The translations under genes and the position numbers were made by a program. Under the pieces are notes generated by a model. The model saw only the letters and a program-made list of their open reading frames with translations, was not told where the DNA came from and made no database searches. From assembly GCF_037975245.1 (NCBI RefSeq), contig NC_092565.1, forward strand, positions 6,564,999-6,628,998: DNA of 64,000 nucleotides. Direction: 5' to 3'. Below are positions 39,648-59,200 of this stretch, in pieces (position 1 is the first letter of the stretch; each line of letters begins with the position of its first letter). Origin of the DNA: Apostichopus japonicus (taxonomy: Eukaryota > Echinodermata > Holothuroidea > Aspidochirotida > Stichopodidae).

Positions 39648-40007
39648 AATTATAATTATAATCATAAATATATATATATATATGATATATACACACACAA
39701 GGTAATTGTGATAGAATAAGTCAATGAAACCAACACACACAAGCAAAACAGTTTGTTCACAGTGGCTATGGTATAATAAACCAATGAAACAACACATTAG
39801 CGATGTGTACTTTCTTTTCACTAACAGCACAAGGGGTGCGAACATGCATTCCATTTTCTCCAAATGTTTGTACACTATCAGTTTTGAATTACCTAATATC
39901 GCTCTAAGATTCTTCCCCTGTCCTAGTCTCAAAAGGATATAGGCCTTAGCTGTGGTCCGCGTGAATGTTAGTAGGCATATGCAGAGTGTTGGAGCCTTTA
40001 AACTGTC

Positions 40008-40212
40008 ATCGTCACCATCGTCATCATCTTCCTCATCCTCCTTATCCTCCTCATCCTCCTCCTCCTCATCATCCTCATCCTCATCATCATCGTCATCATC
40101 CTTATCATCCTCACCCTCATCATCGTCCTCGTCGTCATCATCATAGTCGTCGTCATCATCATCATCGTCGTCGTCGTCGTCATCATCGTCGTCATCATCA
40201 TCATTATCATAA
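40008..40212. repeat. TCATCN trinucleotide repeat
   Basis: Imperfect TCA/TCC/TCG triplets over about 200 bp. It yields Asp/Glu-rich, Ser-rich and His-rich frames on both strands; the 208-codon minus-strand acidic frame is judged an artefact. Confidence 0.9.
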
Positions 40213-40641
40213 ACATTATTATTACACTTGGAATAATGTTCCATAACATTATTTCTTATAACATGTAGTCAACTCTTGTAGCAGGCCCCTAAGTGTGGGA
40301 GGGCAAGGAGCACTTGTCCTTTGTTGCCTGTGCTTTAATCCGGTGCTGATTATGTATAATATGCATATGCATAGAGGATATATGTACGAGCATAGTTGGC
40401 CTACACAGTCATGTCACATGCATTAGCAACACATTCGGCGGCTGGCAGTGACCGTATCAGTGACATTTCGATTTCGTTAAGGGTTTGTGATGATATATTC
40501 ATCGACATGTTTACATCAAGACTCTCTGACGTTTGCATTGGGAAAAGTCATGATTTATCTAAGCGTCGTGAAGCACTCATTGCAAGAAAAACATACTGGC
40601 AAAGTTAATCGCCATGTCATTAATGTTACATATATAAATCA

Positions 40642-40659
40642 TTATATATATATATATTA

Positions 40660-40735
<76 letters not shown>
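40642..40735. repeat. (TA)n microsatellite
   Basis: TA run with two TATTATA interruptions near the left end. Confidence 0.95.
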
Positions 40736-41453
40736 TAACTGCTATCATTACCCTTTTGTGACGCATTGTGATGTAAACGCGTCCTAATTTTGAATAATAA
40801 AATCTCATTGCACATTTTACAGCTAAAAATAAAACATTAAGACAAATTTGTCAGTGTACATCTATGACATCACACCTGTTTGTTTACAGTGCACTTTGTA
40901 ACACAACATGTTAAATTCAAATCTTTCTTCTTTTTTTTTTATCTCGAACACGATAATAGGAACAGAATGTCAAGTACAGGATGCGGGATGCTTAGAATTT
41001 AATCCTTTTATTTTTCTATTTTTTGTTGTTGTGTGAGTCCATTTAAGTTTTTCATCGACTCGTGCCCCTTAGCAATTGAGAGAAAAAGCGTTTGAACCCT
41101 CTTTACCAACCGTGGATGAATGTGTGTTCTTGTGTAGACTTGTGTAGGTGAAGTTTTGTTTATATCTATATAGTTTTGCGCTCTAGCGTCTTGCCTTGCA
41201 CCCCAGGGGTGCGTATACAGGCACCCTAGGTTGGGAATCTCTGCTCCGCACTCTAGATGGCTCTTAGGGTCATCATAAGATTTCGTAAAAGTCGATTAGT
41301 AGGTTATGACGCATGCGTACCCATGCATCATACTTAAAATCATTACACCTTAATTTCATCTTTGGCGAGATCCACAATTAATCATGAAATTCAAAAGCAT
41401 AACATGTCACTATTCAAGGACAACGTATAGTCAGTAGTCTACATGTCTGCAAG

Positions 41454-41485
<32 letters not shown>

Positions 41486-42817
41486 TTCTGACAGAGGAGA
41501 AAGCCTACTACTTCTGTGGCAAATAACGGTGCTGTAATATATTTGACAATATTTAACAAATTTGGCATGATTGATAGTTCATATGATCTTTATAAAATAT
41601 CGTTATAATAAACGATAACTATAGTCGCCATCATTAATAGTTAAATATGCTACTTATGCTAGTATCCACACACACATACACACACAAAAGATGGATCCTC
41701 TCTCCAATTCTTCAATTCTGTTTTTTTGGGGGGGGGGGATTCCCAAAATGCATACCGAGGCTTTCCAGTCGATCACGTTATATATGATACAATTATTATG
41801 ATATAGCGGTAATGTTTTCACTTGTCGTAACTATGGAACGCCATCTGTGCTTAAAATGTTACGGGGAAACGATCTCAGCAAGAGATATATCAGCATGTAG
41901 GAATTAAACCAGCATGCCTCAATGTTACAATAAATATGTTAAGTTTTCGATATCAACATATCAGAAATAACACCATAATGTTGCAAATTTAATATAAGCA
42001 CGTCAGGAGTAAATCAAAAGTGTTTTTTTTATTTTCAGAAACACTTGAAGTTTGGTTTGAACCTATCGGTATTCATGAGAAGTGCCATTCGTTTTCATAA
42101 TTTCAAAATTTATACTGGTATGACAACAAAGACAAAATCTGTCTGTTACACTTTAACATAATCCAGCCATGCGAATATCACATCCCCCGCCCCCTCCGCA
42201 CCCCCCCCCCCAACAACAGTATATGGACATGTCTTCTATAGTTTGTGAGCATGTTTTCAACATACATTTTTGGTAGTATAAAACCTATATCGACAACATG
42301 CACTCTCTTGCGAAAAAATAAATCACGGAGTTTTTCTATACACACATACATACATAGGCTACATACGATACTCCGTAATGGTAAACTCATTTCCCGAATA
42401 TCAACAACCCGTATTTCATGATTGCCGTCTTGGAGACCAGTTCGATCACCAAGTACCGACTATTTTACGTCAGAGTTCAAGGTCAATGATAATTAATACA
42501 GTGTGACATACACTTAACCTTTACGTCTTCTTGATTAGCAGACATTGTTTTAAAAAAAAAACGAAAACAAAATAAGGGGTCTTGATATGTATATGAAGGT
42601 TACTATATATGCACGACGAGGCCCCGTGGAAAATAGCAGAAGCGGATGCCTTTCATATATTAGGTTTCTGTGATTGCAATTCGTGGATTGGTTATTGACT
42701 GATCGTCAAGAACGAATGGAAGCTATTACGGAAAGGCTAAACATGGATTGAATATAAACACGGTTGATAATTAAAGTTAATCAATTGATAGACAGACAGA
42801 TCAGAAAATTCTTCCAG

Positions 42818-42868
42818 TCTGTGTGTGTGTGTGTGTGGGGTAGGGGGGGGGGGGGTTGGGAGGGGGAC
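42818..42868. repeat. (GT)n with adjoining poly-G runs
   Basis: A short GT run followed by several G runs up to about 13 bases. Confidence 0.85.
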
Positions 42869-43800
42869 AAACACATTCCGTCGAGTAGAGTGTTAATGAG
42901 AGGAATCCGTATTGCTAAACTGTATAGAAGAAGACACCAATGATAACAAAAGCAGATTCATCGGAAAGAGCAAAAACAATTGACTGTTTTGTTTTTCGAT
43001 TAACTTCTCCGCTCTTGTGTACTTCATTATCGTTCCGTATTTGAAATTACATAACAATGTTCTACTTCATACGAATAACATTGTTTCTAACTTGTGTTCA
43101 AGATCGATATCATAGAGTGTCAGTCAGGCTCACACACTGCTACTTGCATCGATCAATCTATCAATTTCTCAAAAATTGGAATGATTATGAACTTAATGCA
43201 ATGAAATTAAATGTGTGGATTGACTTTAATAAAATGTCATACTATCATATAGGCCAATGTTAAAATATATATTTGCATATAAGTGAATTTGGGATTTTGT
43301 ACTTGATCATATACTAAAGGTTAGTCCCATTACGCTAATCTTTCTTTCGCTTATATTTGGCACGCACTGTGCTAGTAAAATAGTCGTTTACGTTCGAGAA
43401 ACATGAAATTGGAGTACACTGTAGCTGCTAGTACAATAACGTTTCTTCGTTCTAGTGCGGCACAGGTTTTGCACAACTAATCTAGTCACGTGACGGCCGG
43501 ACAGAGTAACCTGCACACCAATTACCCTGTCAGAGTAAAGACCTTTCTGAAAACGTTTTTGTTTTTTGAAAGCTCTTAAAAAAGTCCATTATTGATAACC
43601 CAGGAGCAAACTTATTTGAAATGACTTAAAACGGTCTCAAAGTGCAATGATTGGTGCTCATAAATCTTTGAAAGATGCAAGTTTTGAAGTGATGTGCTTG
43701 CCTCTTTATGACCCTTTCGCCATACTCGTACAACTACTCATAAATCAGTGGCCCTGAGCTAGGAGGCAAACGCGTTGAATATAAATGTATTAACGTTATA

Positions 43801-43871
<71 letters not shown>

Positions 43872-43877
43872 TATATA
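43801..43877. repeat. (TA)n microsatellite
   Basis: TA run of about 75 bp. Confidence 0.95.
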
Positions 43878-44766
43878 GGGCAGGTAATAGGTCTAGGTGC
43901 ATCTGTTATGAATGGAAGTGTTACTGTAGGTGCAGGCATCAGATTGTATGATGGCTTTGAGCAGTGAAATGTTCCCTAAGTGTTGGTACTTTATATTGAT
44001 CTATTTGGAACAGTATATGTTGAGCTCAGAAGCTGCAAGAAACCGAATGTTTGGTTGAAGTTGTTGCTTTCATATGCATTCCATATGTGAACTAAGTGAT
44101 ACCTCCTCCAAGAAGTGAATAATAAAGATAGAAATATATTAACCACCCGAAAAGAGCTATATTAACATAACTGGTGATTATACTTTGGTATTTATTATTA
44201 ATCATTCAATGAAATCAACAAGCAGACGAAGATTCACTGTCAGTTTTCACCAAGTATAGGCAGGATACTGTTAACCCTGTATACCGTATATAACAAGTTC
44301 TTCCCATTCACTGCCCCCAGCAATACGCAGGTCTGTAATTGGCTCGCCAATTTTAACATGCCTACATATGTTTGTAAAGATAGCTTCTACTTAAATGTAT
44401 GATTTTTGCATCCCATACTGAAGGAATTTGGCCATAATACATTTAGCCTTATGCTTTGGGTAAAAAGCCCCATTCCCCCACACCACAACCCCATCCCTCC
44501 CAAGAAAATAATATACCAAACGAAGACTTGATACTTTATTTTGACTTGACTCACATTTAATCGCCTTTGGCGCTGACGTTCCTGCTGAGAAACGAACATT
44601 GCAAGTGACTAACTTACAGACGCAATTTGACAATCAAATAAAAAGAATTCATGCAGTGGCTTCTATAAGGGCGATGGATTGATTTGATTAGAGTTGTGAT
44701 GTTTGAATTACTGGTGCGAGGAAAACATGATAACTTCCGTCACTCCTGTTAGGTTTATTCGCTTAC

Positions 44767-44907
44767 CCTTGAAAGCACACAGGAAATACGAATACAGTAT
44801 GAAGGGCACAGAACAGTTGAAGTGCCATGTTTGCGTAGCTTGTTTGTAATTCGATGTGAGGTATAAGAAGATCTTACAGTCTACGAAGCATGGGACAGGT
44901 GATGGGC
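44767..44907 (-). CDS. Weak exon candidate, phase 1-1
   Basis: 141 nt on the minus strand between an acceptor ending TTGATTTGATAG and a donor CAAGG/GTAAGCG. It is open in phase 1 to 1 and contains four Cys and aromatic residues (PSPVPCFVDCKIFLYLTSNY, then WHFNCSVPF). It lies 1.2 kb downstream of the Cys-rich exon set and could belong to that gene, but the exon at 46111 leaves in phase 0, so an intermediate exon would be required. The acceptor lacks a good pyrimidine tract. Confidence 0.22.
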
Positions 44908-46110
44908 CTATCAAATCAAATTTCTCTGTTAGACTTATATTCACTTCCCGAGTGTGAAAAATATTGTTTCATTTGCTTTTACTTTAGCAATGAGGAACGC
45001 CTTATAATCAACTAGTATCCCATTCAATCAAGTTAAAGTGTTATACGATATTCTTTCTGAGCGGGATGTGTTTATATATATATTTATATATAGCTAAAAT
45101 TCGAGGCCAGTTACGCCAATAGTAAGAGTTTCTATCACGTCGTCACCGTCGATCCACATATATCCTAACACGTATATAGTGCGAACATTTTTAACCTAGC
45201 TATCGTACTGTTCAACCAATGTATAACACCATTCTCACCGTGCATTGCAAGATATTCATTAAAATTTCAAACCTACTCGATTTAATTGCAGTTTTGGAGC
45301 ATTTCGCTAACAATTAACCGTGTTCACCATTTTCTTCCAGCATAAACTAAATATCAATATTTGGAATGAACTTTTTTAAGTGAATGAAACAAATTTTATG
45401 ACCCTCGATGTTTTGAGTATCTGATGATTTGAAATTCGTACCCCTCTGGTTCTGAGTAGCTAAGAACGTGCAAAAAATAAAATTCCTACAGAAACAAGCC
45501 GTGTCTTTTCAATTACACGATTTGCCGACCATTTCATTCTTTGAAGACTTCAGGACGATTGAAGCATTTTATTTTCAACTTTTCTTACTTTTCAACTTAA
45601 ATATATTTTATCTGAGGAAGAGATAGAAATTTGCTCTCAATTCCCTTCTTTGTATACATTACACACCTCTACGAGATTTACATCTGACTCACTGTACTAA
45701 GTATGAGAATGTGAAAATTTCAGACTTTGTTGATCATTAAGAAAAACACACGGATTATCAAGCAGTTGTTGTCACGCTACACTCACAAAACCATCTCTGC
45801 GTCAGATTAAATGAAATTAGATATCGTTCAGTTTGCTCATTAAGAATCTGTGAAAACAGTTCAGTTTTTTGAATCCTCAAGTATTACGAAGTTACCTAAA
45901 TGTCTGGAAGGTATCGCGGTGGATTTTGTGAGATTCACTAAAAATGCATGGTGATTTAATTACGTAATGATGAATAAAAACTAAAATAATCTACAAAGTC
46001 TGTTAGACAGGCAACAGAAATATGATTTGGAAAAACAGTGTCTCAAATTTCTCTTTTAAAGTGGAGTGTAAGTTTAATATTCGAAGCATGTTCATGAGGG
46101 AATACTTAAC

Positions 46111-46292
46111 GCAGTGTCCATCGCAACCATAATAGCAGTTTGCGTTAATGTCACAAGCATTAATAGTAAGGCAACCAGACGTACCCGATTTCTGGGGACA
46201 GTAACCGCATTTCATGTGCCATCCCCGGATTAGAATTGTCACCGGAATGTATATACCGCCCCCAAATATATCATGGAATTTGTTAAAAGGCT
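46111..46292 (-). CDS. Cys-rich exon, probably extracellular protein
   Basis: 182 nt, acceptor ATTAATCAG (weak pyrimidine tract), donor TGC/GTTAAGTAT. It is read from phase 1 to phase 0. It encodes PFNKFHDIFGGGIYIPVTIL, then a segment with seven Cys, whose first part is KCGYCPQKSGTSGC and whose last part is CYYGCDGHC. Dense, closely spaced Cys suggest a disulfide-bonded extracellular module. I do not recognise the family (not a clear EGF, sushi or Kazal pattern). The phase matches the exon at 46878 exactly, forming a Glu codon across the junction. Confidence 0.5.
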
Positions 46293-46877
46293 CTGATTAA
46301 TTTCAATTTTACCTGTTTGGTCTCCCAAGGTAAATTTCAGATATGGCTCACAAATTAAAGGCTACGAAAAAAGTCCCTCAAAATGGCTTCCTTTAGAAGG
46401 ACAGTGTAGGTGTTAGCCCTTGATGTCAACATAGGTGTCGGGAACAACATTAATATCATGTCTCCGGAAATCCTGGATAAAAAATATGGTCACCTTAATT
46501 AATAGTTAGCAAGCTTATAGGCGACCTATTATACTGTCACAGCGCCTATACCTATAGCCTAGCCTAAAATTGTGGGTATCAACTTATAAACTACAATGAT
46601 GGATTGGTTTCAGTGTTAATACTGTTAACAATGTAACCTTCAGAATGTGATAAGCAAAATTAAAAGGTTTCAGATGCTAGCAGTACTGTGACATCACAAA
46701 TTTACAAAACGGCGTTCTTACTGTAAACCTAGCACATGCATGCTACCGATTTATCAGTACGATCTAGTTTTTACTTTTGGTACAAAAACTTTACGATTTA
46801 CAGTAGTAACTGTGATCTCTGTGTGTATCGGGTGACATGGTGAACATCTTCATTGACTGAGTAAGCATGCTGCTTAC

Positions 46878-46922
46878 CTCTATTTACTTCCACAACGACA
46901 TCATCAGTCATCATACCTCGCT
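46878..46922 (-). CDS. Small exon of the Cys-rich gene
   Basis: 45 nt with a good acceptor (AGATCTTTCTTAG) and donor (AGAG/GTAAGCA), phase 1 to 1, encoding RGMMTDDVVVEVNR. Both junctions rebuild a Glu codon. Introns to its neighbours are 107 bp upstream and 585 bp downstream. Its own coding evidence is slight; the call depends on the splice signals and the three-exon phase agreement. Confidence 0.45.
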
Positions 46923-47029
46923 CTAAGAAAGATCTGAACGTTTAAATACAAAAGGAAGAAGAAGAAGAAGAACAAAAGAGAATAAACCCCTGGAGCATCT
47001 TATTATATGGTTATTAATGTCCCTATTAC

Positions 47030-47151
47030 CTTCTGTAATGGGAATAAGTATAACATCGCTGGTGATTGGCTTACAAAACTGATTTGATTCCTTGAAACCG
47101 TCCCGAATCCCTGTTGTCATGCAGTTGCCATGTTCGCGCGCATGAAAACCA
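47030..47151 (-). CDS. Upstream exon of the Cys-rich gene
   Basis: 122 nt, donor GAAG/GTAATAGGG in phase 1, acceptor placed at ATTATAG (47152-47153). It encodes GFHAREHGNCMTTGIRDGFK then ESNQFCKPITSDVILIPITE. It contains two Cys and continues in phase into the next exon. The 5' border is uncertain: an alternative acceptor (GACAACAG) lies about 45 bases inside. No upstream exon was found, so the start of the gene is unknown. Confidence 0.42.
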
Positions 47152-53055
<5,904 letters not shown>

Positions 53056-53067
53056 CCTTCTCGTATT

Positions 53068-53297
53068 GAAAAAAAAACTTACGAGGTATTCCTGGGTATA
53101 GTTGGGATCTCGTAATGTCGACAACTAAATGTCACAAGACCCAGAGCGATTTGAGATTGGATAAATTAGCAGTCCGCTCTTTGGAGTCGGAGTTCGTACC
53201 TTCGATTTTTGTTGAGAGGATGGCAAATTATGAAGGAATCGATACGACAACTTCAAAGGCTGACTACCCAAATATGATGGCACTTTTTTTACTGTAA
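53068..53297 (+). CDS. Open frame of unknown nature
   Basis: The frame is open from just after a poly-A run to a TAA at 53295-53297, with an ATG at 53115. It reads NLRGIPGYSWDLVMSTTKCH and later SLESEFVPSIFVERMANYEG. Its composition is more protein-like than most frames here. There is no splice signal, domain or start context to secure it. It may be a decayed mobile-element protein fragment. Confidence 0.2.
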
Positions 53298-56200
53298 TTG
53301 CTTTTCCCTATTAACATGTTGATTTAACTTCTGAGTGTTTCAGTCAACACGGCAATAACAAGAAACTTCCGAAATCCCATAGCCCAATTTACTTCACTTT
53401 AATTGAATTTACTCTGCAAAGGGTGTCCGTTGTCGACCATCACATGGAGGTTATTGTCAACGTCAGGAAGACCAACGGTTACCTTGACAACCAGGTATCA
53501 TTGATAAACAGAATGACAGTCTTATACGAAGACGACTGTGTAAAATGCAGGTGTTGAAAATCAATGTATTTACCTTGAAATGTTTAGCAAATCCTGTAAA
53601 TAAACTAACATGTATTTTATCAATTCGATTATAAACAAAAGATAAAAACGAAAGGAAAAGAATTTCTCTCCTCTTTACTGTGAGAGAAGACGGGAAAGCG
53701 TATAATTGTTCAATCAGTTTGAACAGAAATATATAGTCTTTGTGTATATATATACGAAAAAGTTGACACTTGAGATCAGTCGACATTGGTGTCAAGAGAA
53801 AGTGTTATATAAGGCATATATATTGCGAATGCAATATATAGATTCTTGTTAGCGACACGAAACATTGCAGTTACCATGCAATTAAAATTATCCATCCTGG
53901 ATGGAAGAATGATGGGTTAACCTCTGATATAGGCGTCTTTGCGTCCCACATTTCTTCACACTAATGTCCAATACAACAAACATAATTACGAATTTTTCAC
54001 CTTGCTCAATTGTTAATTCCTGACGTCTCTCCCCTTCCTGATACTTTTAAAGGCTGCGTATAGAAGCCTAGCACACCGAACTTAGGTAACGTATATATGC
54101 ATTCCACGATTTATTTGAATACCAATAGTTTTGTCAGCCTTTTCGCTCACTTAAAAAAAAAAAAGTGGTTGGTGGAGTAGGGATGTTGGGGGAGGGGGCG
54201 GAGATTTCTTTATAAAATCCTCGATCCGCCCATCATTGTTTCTTTGTTTCAATCTTTAAGACGTGTTTTATCTATTAATGTATATCTATTTAACATAATT
54301 ACTCACTGTATCATGAAAACAAAGCCGTATGAATAAATCCACTGCCCTATGAAGAGCCAATACAATACACATTGGGAAAAATACACATTTTTGCAAAATT
54401 GTCTACATTGTCTATGTCCCTTTGGCTATATGTAATTCATATTTCCTAACACGTATCGGTCGACTGACAACACGTAAATCAACAGACGATATAACCGTAT
54501 AACAAGACCAGATAGTAATGTTTCACTTTGACTGATGACAAACGTAACATCGTATAACTGGGATCGTGCGAAATTGTTTACAAATGTGTCGATCAAGACT
54601 CGAATGAAAACTGAAACAGATGATACATCTATATATATATCACCTACATGGGAGGTCGAAAATGGCGGATAAGTATAGGCCTAGCAATGACTTAAGTTTC
54701 ATCTAACATTTTCCTTATGAATTGGTCTGGGCAAATATGTTGGTCCACGTCCCATCAATCTCCTATGAGAACTGAGTCACGACCCATCAGACCCCCCCCC
54801 CACACCCCCGCTCAACCCTAAGAATCGCAACTCAGATTGTATGAAAACTAGGCTTGCAAGTGCCGAAAACTGTAGATAAAGCCTGGATTACAACGCCTGG
54901 ATACATCCAGCGAACTACAGAACTGTTTTTTAGTTCGCGCCTCATATAATTGGGGCCAGTCGGTCTTGGTTTGTTTTTAAGATCGCGAAACCCAATCACA
55001 GATAATTTGCATACGTAAATAAAATCGAGAACATAGCCTATGTGAATTTTGGGTGCATGTATACGCTAACAAAATTGCCGATCTTTATGGGGAGCCAGAA
55101 GTGTGAAAATCTTGAACATAAAGTACTTCATAAGTTGTAAAATACTACTATCAGCATCTTGTATATGGGGATCCCCCCCCCACCCCCTGCAAACCCCTCG
55201 CCCAGGCAACAACAATCACCACTGGTGACTAGTCGCACAGGTGATGAAGGTGAATATCGGGGTCACCGAGCGCAAAAAGAGGGAATGTCAGGGATTTACG
55301 ATGCCGTCTTGCGACACAAAGAAAGTGAAAAGAAGCGTTTAATAGATCATTTCAATGACGAATATGTACAATTAATTTTTCAATGAAGTCAAACCATATT
55401 TCGCAGAAGAACGTACGTTAAGAGTAATAGAAACAGAGGAAAGATCTTGAGATTTCCTTAGAATCAAACTCCACTGAAACTGGATTAACCAATAAGGGTT
55501 CGTGCCGGCCACTGGCGCCGTATTGTTACTATAGGTAAATTAACTCAATATATATATGCATTCATGACATAGTTGTGCAACTTCATAATCTTATATATGC
55601 ATTAACTTTCCATGTATCTTAACTATAGATTGCTACTGACGTCACAGCAGGATCAACTGCTCGTGAGGTCCATCAACTCTGACAACAAAGGATTTGAGAA
55701 TGACGTGGTTTAGACTAATAGTCTGCATCTCTTTAATTTGGAATGACAACACTATAGAACTCCGATATTACAATAAATTATCCACGTGATCAACAACATT
55801 TACGTAAATATACCACTCCCCTAACTGTCCCCCAACACCCCACACCGTCTACTACATGAACGCCTATAGGCCCCCCCCCCCCCCACCCCTGTCCCTGTAG
55901 GAAAAGTGGGTAACTTTTCTTCGTATAACTACACTGAGATGGGTGCACAAGGTTAAGTGAACGATTCTGTATAGTAGAGGTAATGGGAAGGAATAATGAT
56001 TTTCTTTCCAGGCTGTTCGGTTCTACGGTATTATATGATCATTTCAAGAGGCAAGGTAAACTCGTGTGAGAGATGGCGACATTCCCTATGACTTAGATGA
56101 ACAGGAATTAACCAGTGCCTCATTTTAGATATGTACTGAGTAGCGGGGTGGAGTAGAGGTGGGGGGGGGGGGGGAGGGGGAGGTCCAGACAGCCAGAGGA

Positions 56201-59200
56201 GGTGGCAGAGAGGGAATTTGAATTTGGGTTAATCTTTCATGACGTAAGCATGAGATTTTTGTCTGCTAGGAGATGGAAGGGTGATGGATGTCTGACTGAG
56301 ACGGACAATAGACTTAGGAAATAAACAAATGTTTGATGCAAGTGTCCTTATAAATATCCATAGGTTTATAATGCCGTCCAAAGTGAAGTTACCTTTCCCT
56401 AAAATTCACCCCCCCCCCCCCAACCGGCTCCCTCTCTACCAACACCATATACGGGTACATATTGTTCGTCCATTCCCAACCGCTGTGATGACGTCACACA
56501 GTGTGCATAGATGCCTACGCTCCCTGAATGAAGTCCCTGTGACGTCACGGCCTATCATATATTATGTTGAACAATGTTTAGATTTTCTCCAATAAACAAT
56601 AGACAGCTGCGGTAGAATTGTTTATAATTTAAGTTCACGTGATGAGTGTAGGATAAAAGTTATACGACTGAAGACGTGCGCTATCCTTTCGACGAGGATC
56701 TATTTAAATCTATATAGACCCCTTTATAGGAAGCTATGTGCCATGGCTGAAACAAGCCCCCCCCCCCCCCGCCCTCCATCCAGTTGTGGTTTATGATGAA
56801 GTGCGCATCTCCAAGAAGGGGCCAGTATACCGAGGGCCTGTACTGTAGGTATTGTCAGTCTGACATGCTCACAATGTGGCTGGAAAGTTTCAAGGTCGGA
56901 GTACCATTTCGAAGTCCCTGAGCCGCTCACATGCCCAAGAGGCAATCAAGAAAAGGGTTATGTTATACATTTTGACTCCAAGTTGGTACTTGATATAGTT
57001 GTGTATAATGTAAGCAGTGTGGGGAGCCGTTGTGTAGTAACAGCTTTCGATTCATTCACTAATTCACAATGTAGGCGTACCACGTATTTACCAAAGTAAC
57101 ATGAAAGCGCAAAAGAAAAAGTTTATCTAAATGGTATACACTTAATTAATATTCAGCGAGATTTTCCTACTAGACTCAATTTTGTCATTATTCGTATCCT
57201 TCATTTACTGTTGCTTTCTCAAATTTTGAGGGCCCTCTAGTTGAAGAGCCAAGCCATGGGCTCGAGCTTATATGACCGATATGGTAAATCCGACCAAGGG
57301 TAGCTATATAGTGTTGCGCCTTATATTATCATTGTATTTAATCAGGGTGAGTAGCTTAAGCAAAATGTATTTTTGAACTGGGTTTTAGCTGTATTTTTTT
57401 CACCAAGCCATGTCTCAATAAATGCACATCCCTTTAGAGAAAGACAAAAAAAAAAAAAGAGATGAGTCGATTTCGTCACCGGTACCTTGATCCGATGAAG
57501 TCTAAAATAGTCACTTTTTCTCTCTTTGCGTCTACAATGATGTGCGCCGTAACAAGCATTAATACACATTATAAACTGCTTGGATCTTTCGAATGGCCTT
57601 ATCTTTCCGATCAGCTATAATCTAGCTCCATACTTTAAACAAAAATTAGATATAAGATCGACACGTGAAAAATTAATACATTCCCGTTATCAATATTTGG
57701 GTTTTGACTGGTGTTGGTAAGTTTGAAGTATCTGTTGTAATTGTTGGCTGGTTCAGTGAAAGTGAAGTATTTTGGGGTTTTTGTTTGGGTCCAGCAGCCC
57801 TAGAAAACGCGAAATTTATAAACCAAACCAACTAATTGAAGGATCGTCAGAGTTAGGGGGTGACACAGGGACACGTTATCCCCCATTTTGTGAAAAACCT
57901 GAAAATTGCCAAATTTTCATTAATTTAGAATTGCCTCTTTTTGTTTTATAAGAAGGAACCTTTTCGATGTTTGTTATATTACCAGGTGACCTTTTGTTTT
58001 TGTTGTTGTTTGCTTCTTTAATTTGTAAAGCGCCCTCTGTTAAGACACGTACAAAATCGCAAGAAGTTTGTGGTGCGGAATACATGCACAGAACAATTTA
58101 TGTTATCGGGAATGTTTGTCCCCTATAATCAAGGTGATACACTTCTTCTCACTGACCATCGAATTAAATATTGGCCCTCTGCACCCCGGATTCAATTAAA
58201 GGAAAGAGAACAAGAGACAAGAAATTTCCTGTAAGTGTAACTTCATGAATCGATAAATATCTTCTTCTTTATTGGATAAAATTAAGAAGCAACTCGAATA
58301 TTTGAAAATTGTTTTCAATAATACTCGACAAAAGATGTCAATTTATTACGGTGACGTATAATAAGCAGTTACACTATATCGTAGAATATCCCCTTAGAAT
58401 CACTGCATGTTCATTGACAGTGAAAGGTATGCTGTTATATAACTACTGACATCATTGTATCTAGTGGACGTCATCACTCGAAACATGACATTTATATACA
58501 TGAATAATTTGGATAACACGCAGGTATATATAGGTATATCATATTCCTAATTGGAATGACATGAATGCAATTGCGTCGAAATTTTTGGAATTTGACACCT
58601 TTTTAACGATTTCATGTTGGAACTTCTTCTTTTTCTTACATCGTGCCTTATGCTTTATTTGCGTCGATATTTTTTGTGCACGCATTTTGTTTTGATTTTA
58701 TAGGCATATATATTTATATACAACAAAGTATCGATATAGTAATTGGATACGGCAAACGGTTATTTGAGGAACATGAATTTGTCTAAGGGTATCATTTTAA
58801 AACACCGCCATCAATTCATCACGATCAATTTACCAAAATGGCAAGCAAAAAGCAAGTGTGGGTTTCGCCGGGTTTAACCACCTGTCGCTTCTAGGTAAAC
58901 CGACGATTTTCCCTCAAAATTCGATCACGGAAAGCATAACAGAATCGACCTTCGAAATTCCAGGTCACGGAGAGCCGAGAAAATCTACGCCGACACACGA
59001 ATGAATGTTTTGAACGGCGTCAGCGTCTCGTATAGATTAGGAAAAAAACAGTGACACAGATAAACGCAAAAAGAGCGAAACAGACTGTTGTAATTTGTAG
59101 GTTTTGTTCCTGACAGACAGCAAATATTGTGCGCTTGACTCGAAGATGCTTTCTTCTCTCGATAAAATCTCAAGGAAAAAGTAAGAAGCGACTCAGTTCC

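Larger units (their letters stand above)
40736..44766. other. No established gene; simple repeats
   Basis: TA runs at 41454-41482 and 43801-43877, and (GT)n followed by G runs at 42818-42868. A 27-nt minus-strand stretch at about 44587-44561, between TTTCTCAGCAG and a GTGAGTC donor, is a weak exon candidate in phase 1-1. Otherwise nothing. Confidence 0.4.

Noticed and set aside
39618-40244. 208-codon minus-strand acidic protein (poly-Asp/Glu)
   Set aside because: It is the TCATCN repeat read on the other strand, with low-complexity flanks and no gene signals.
55159-55386. 75-codon plus-strand frame with an acidic/basic end
   Set aside because: Starts in a C-run with poly-Pro, and a second frame over the same bases looks equally coding-like, so neither is supported.
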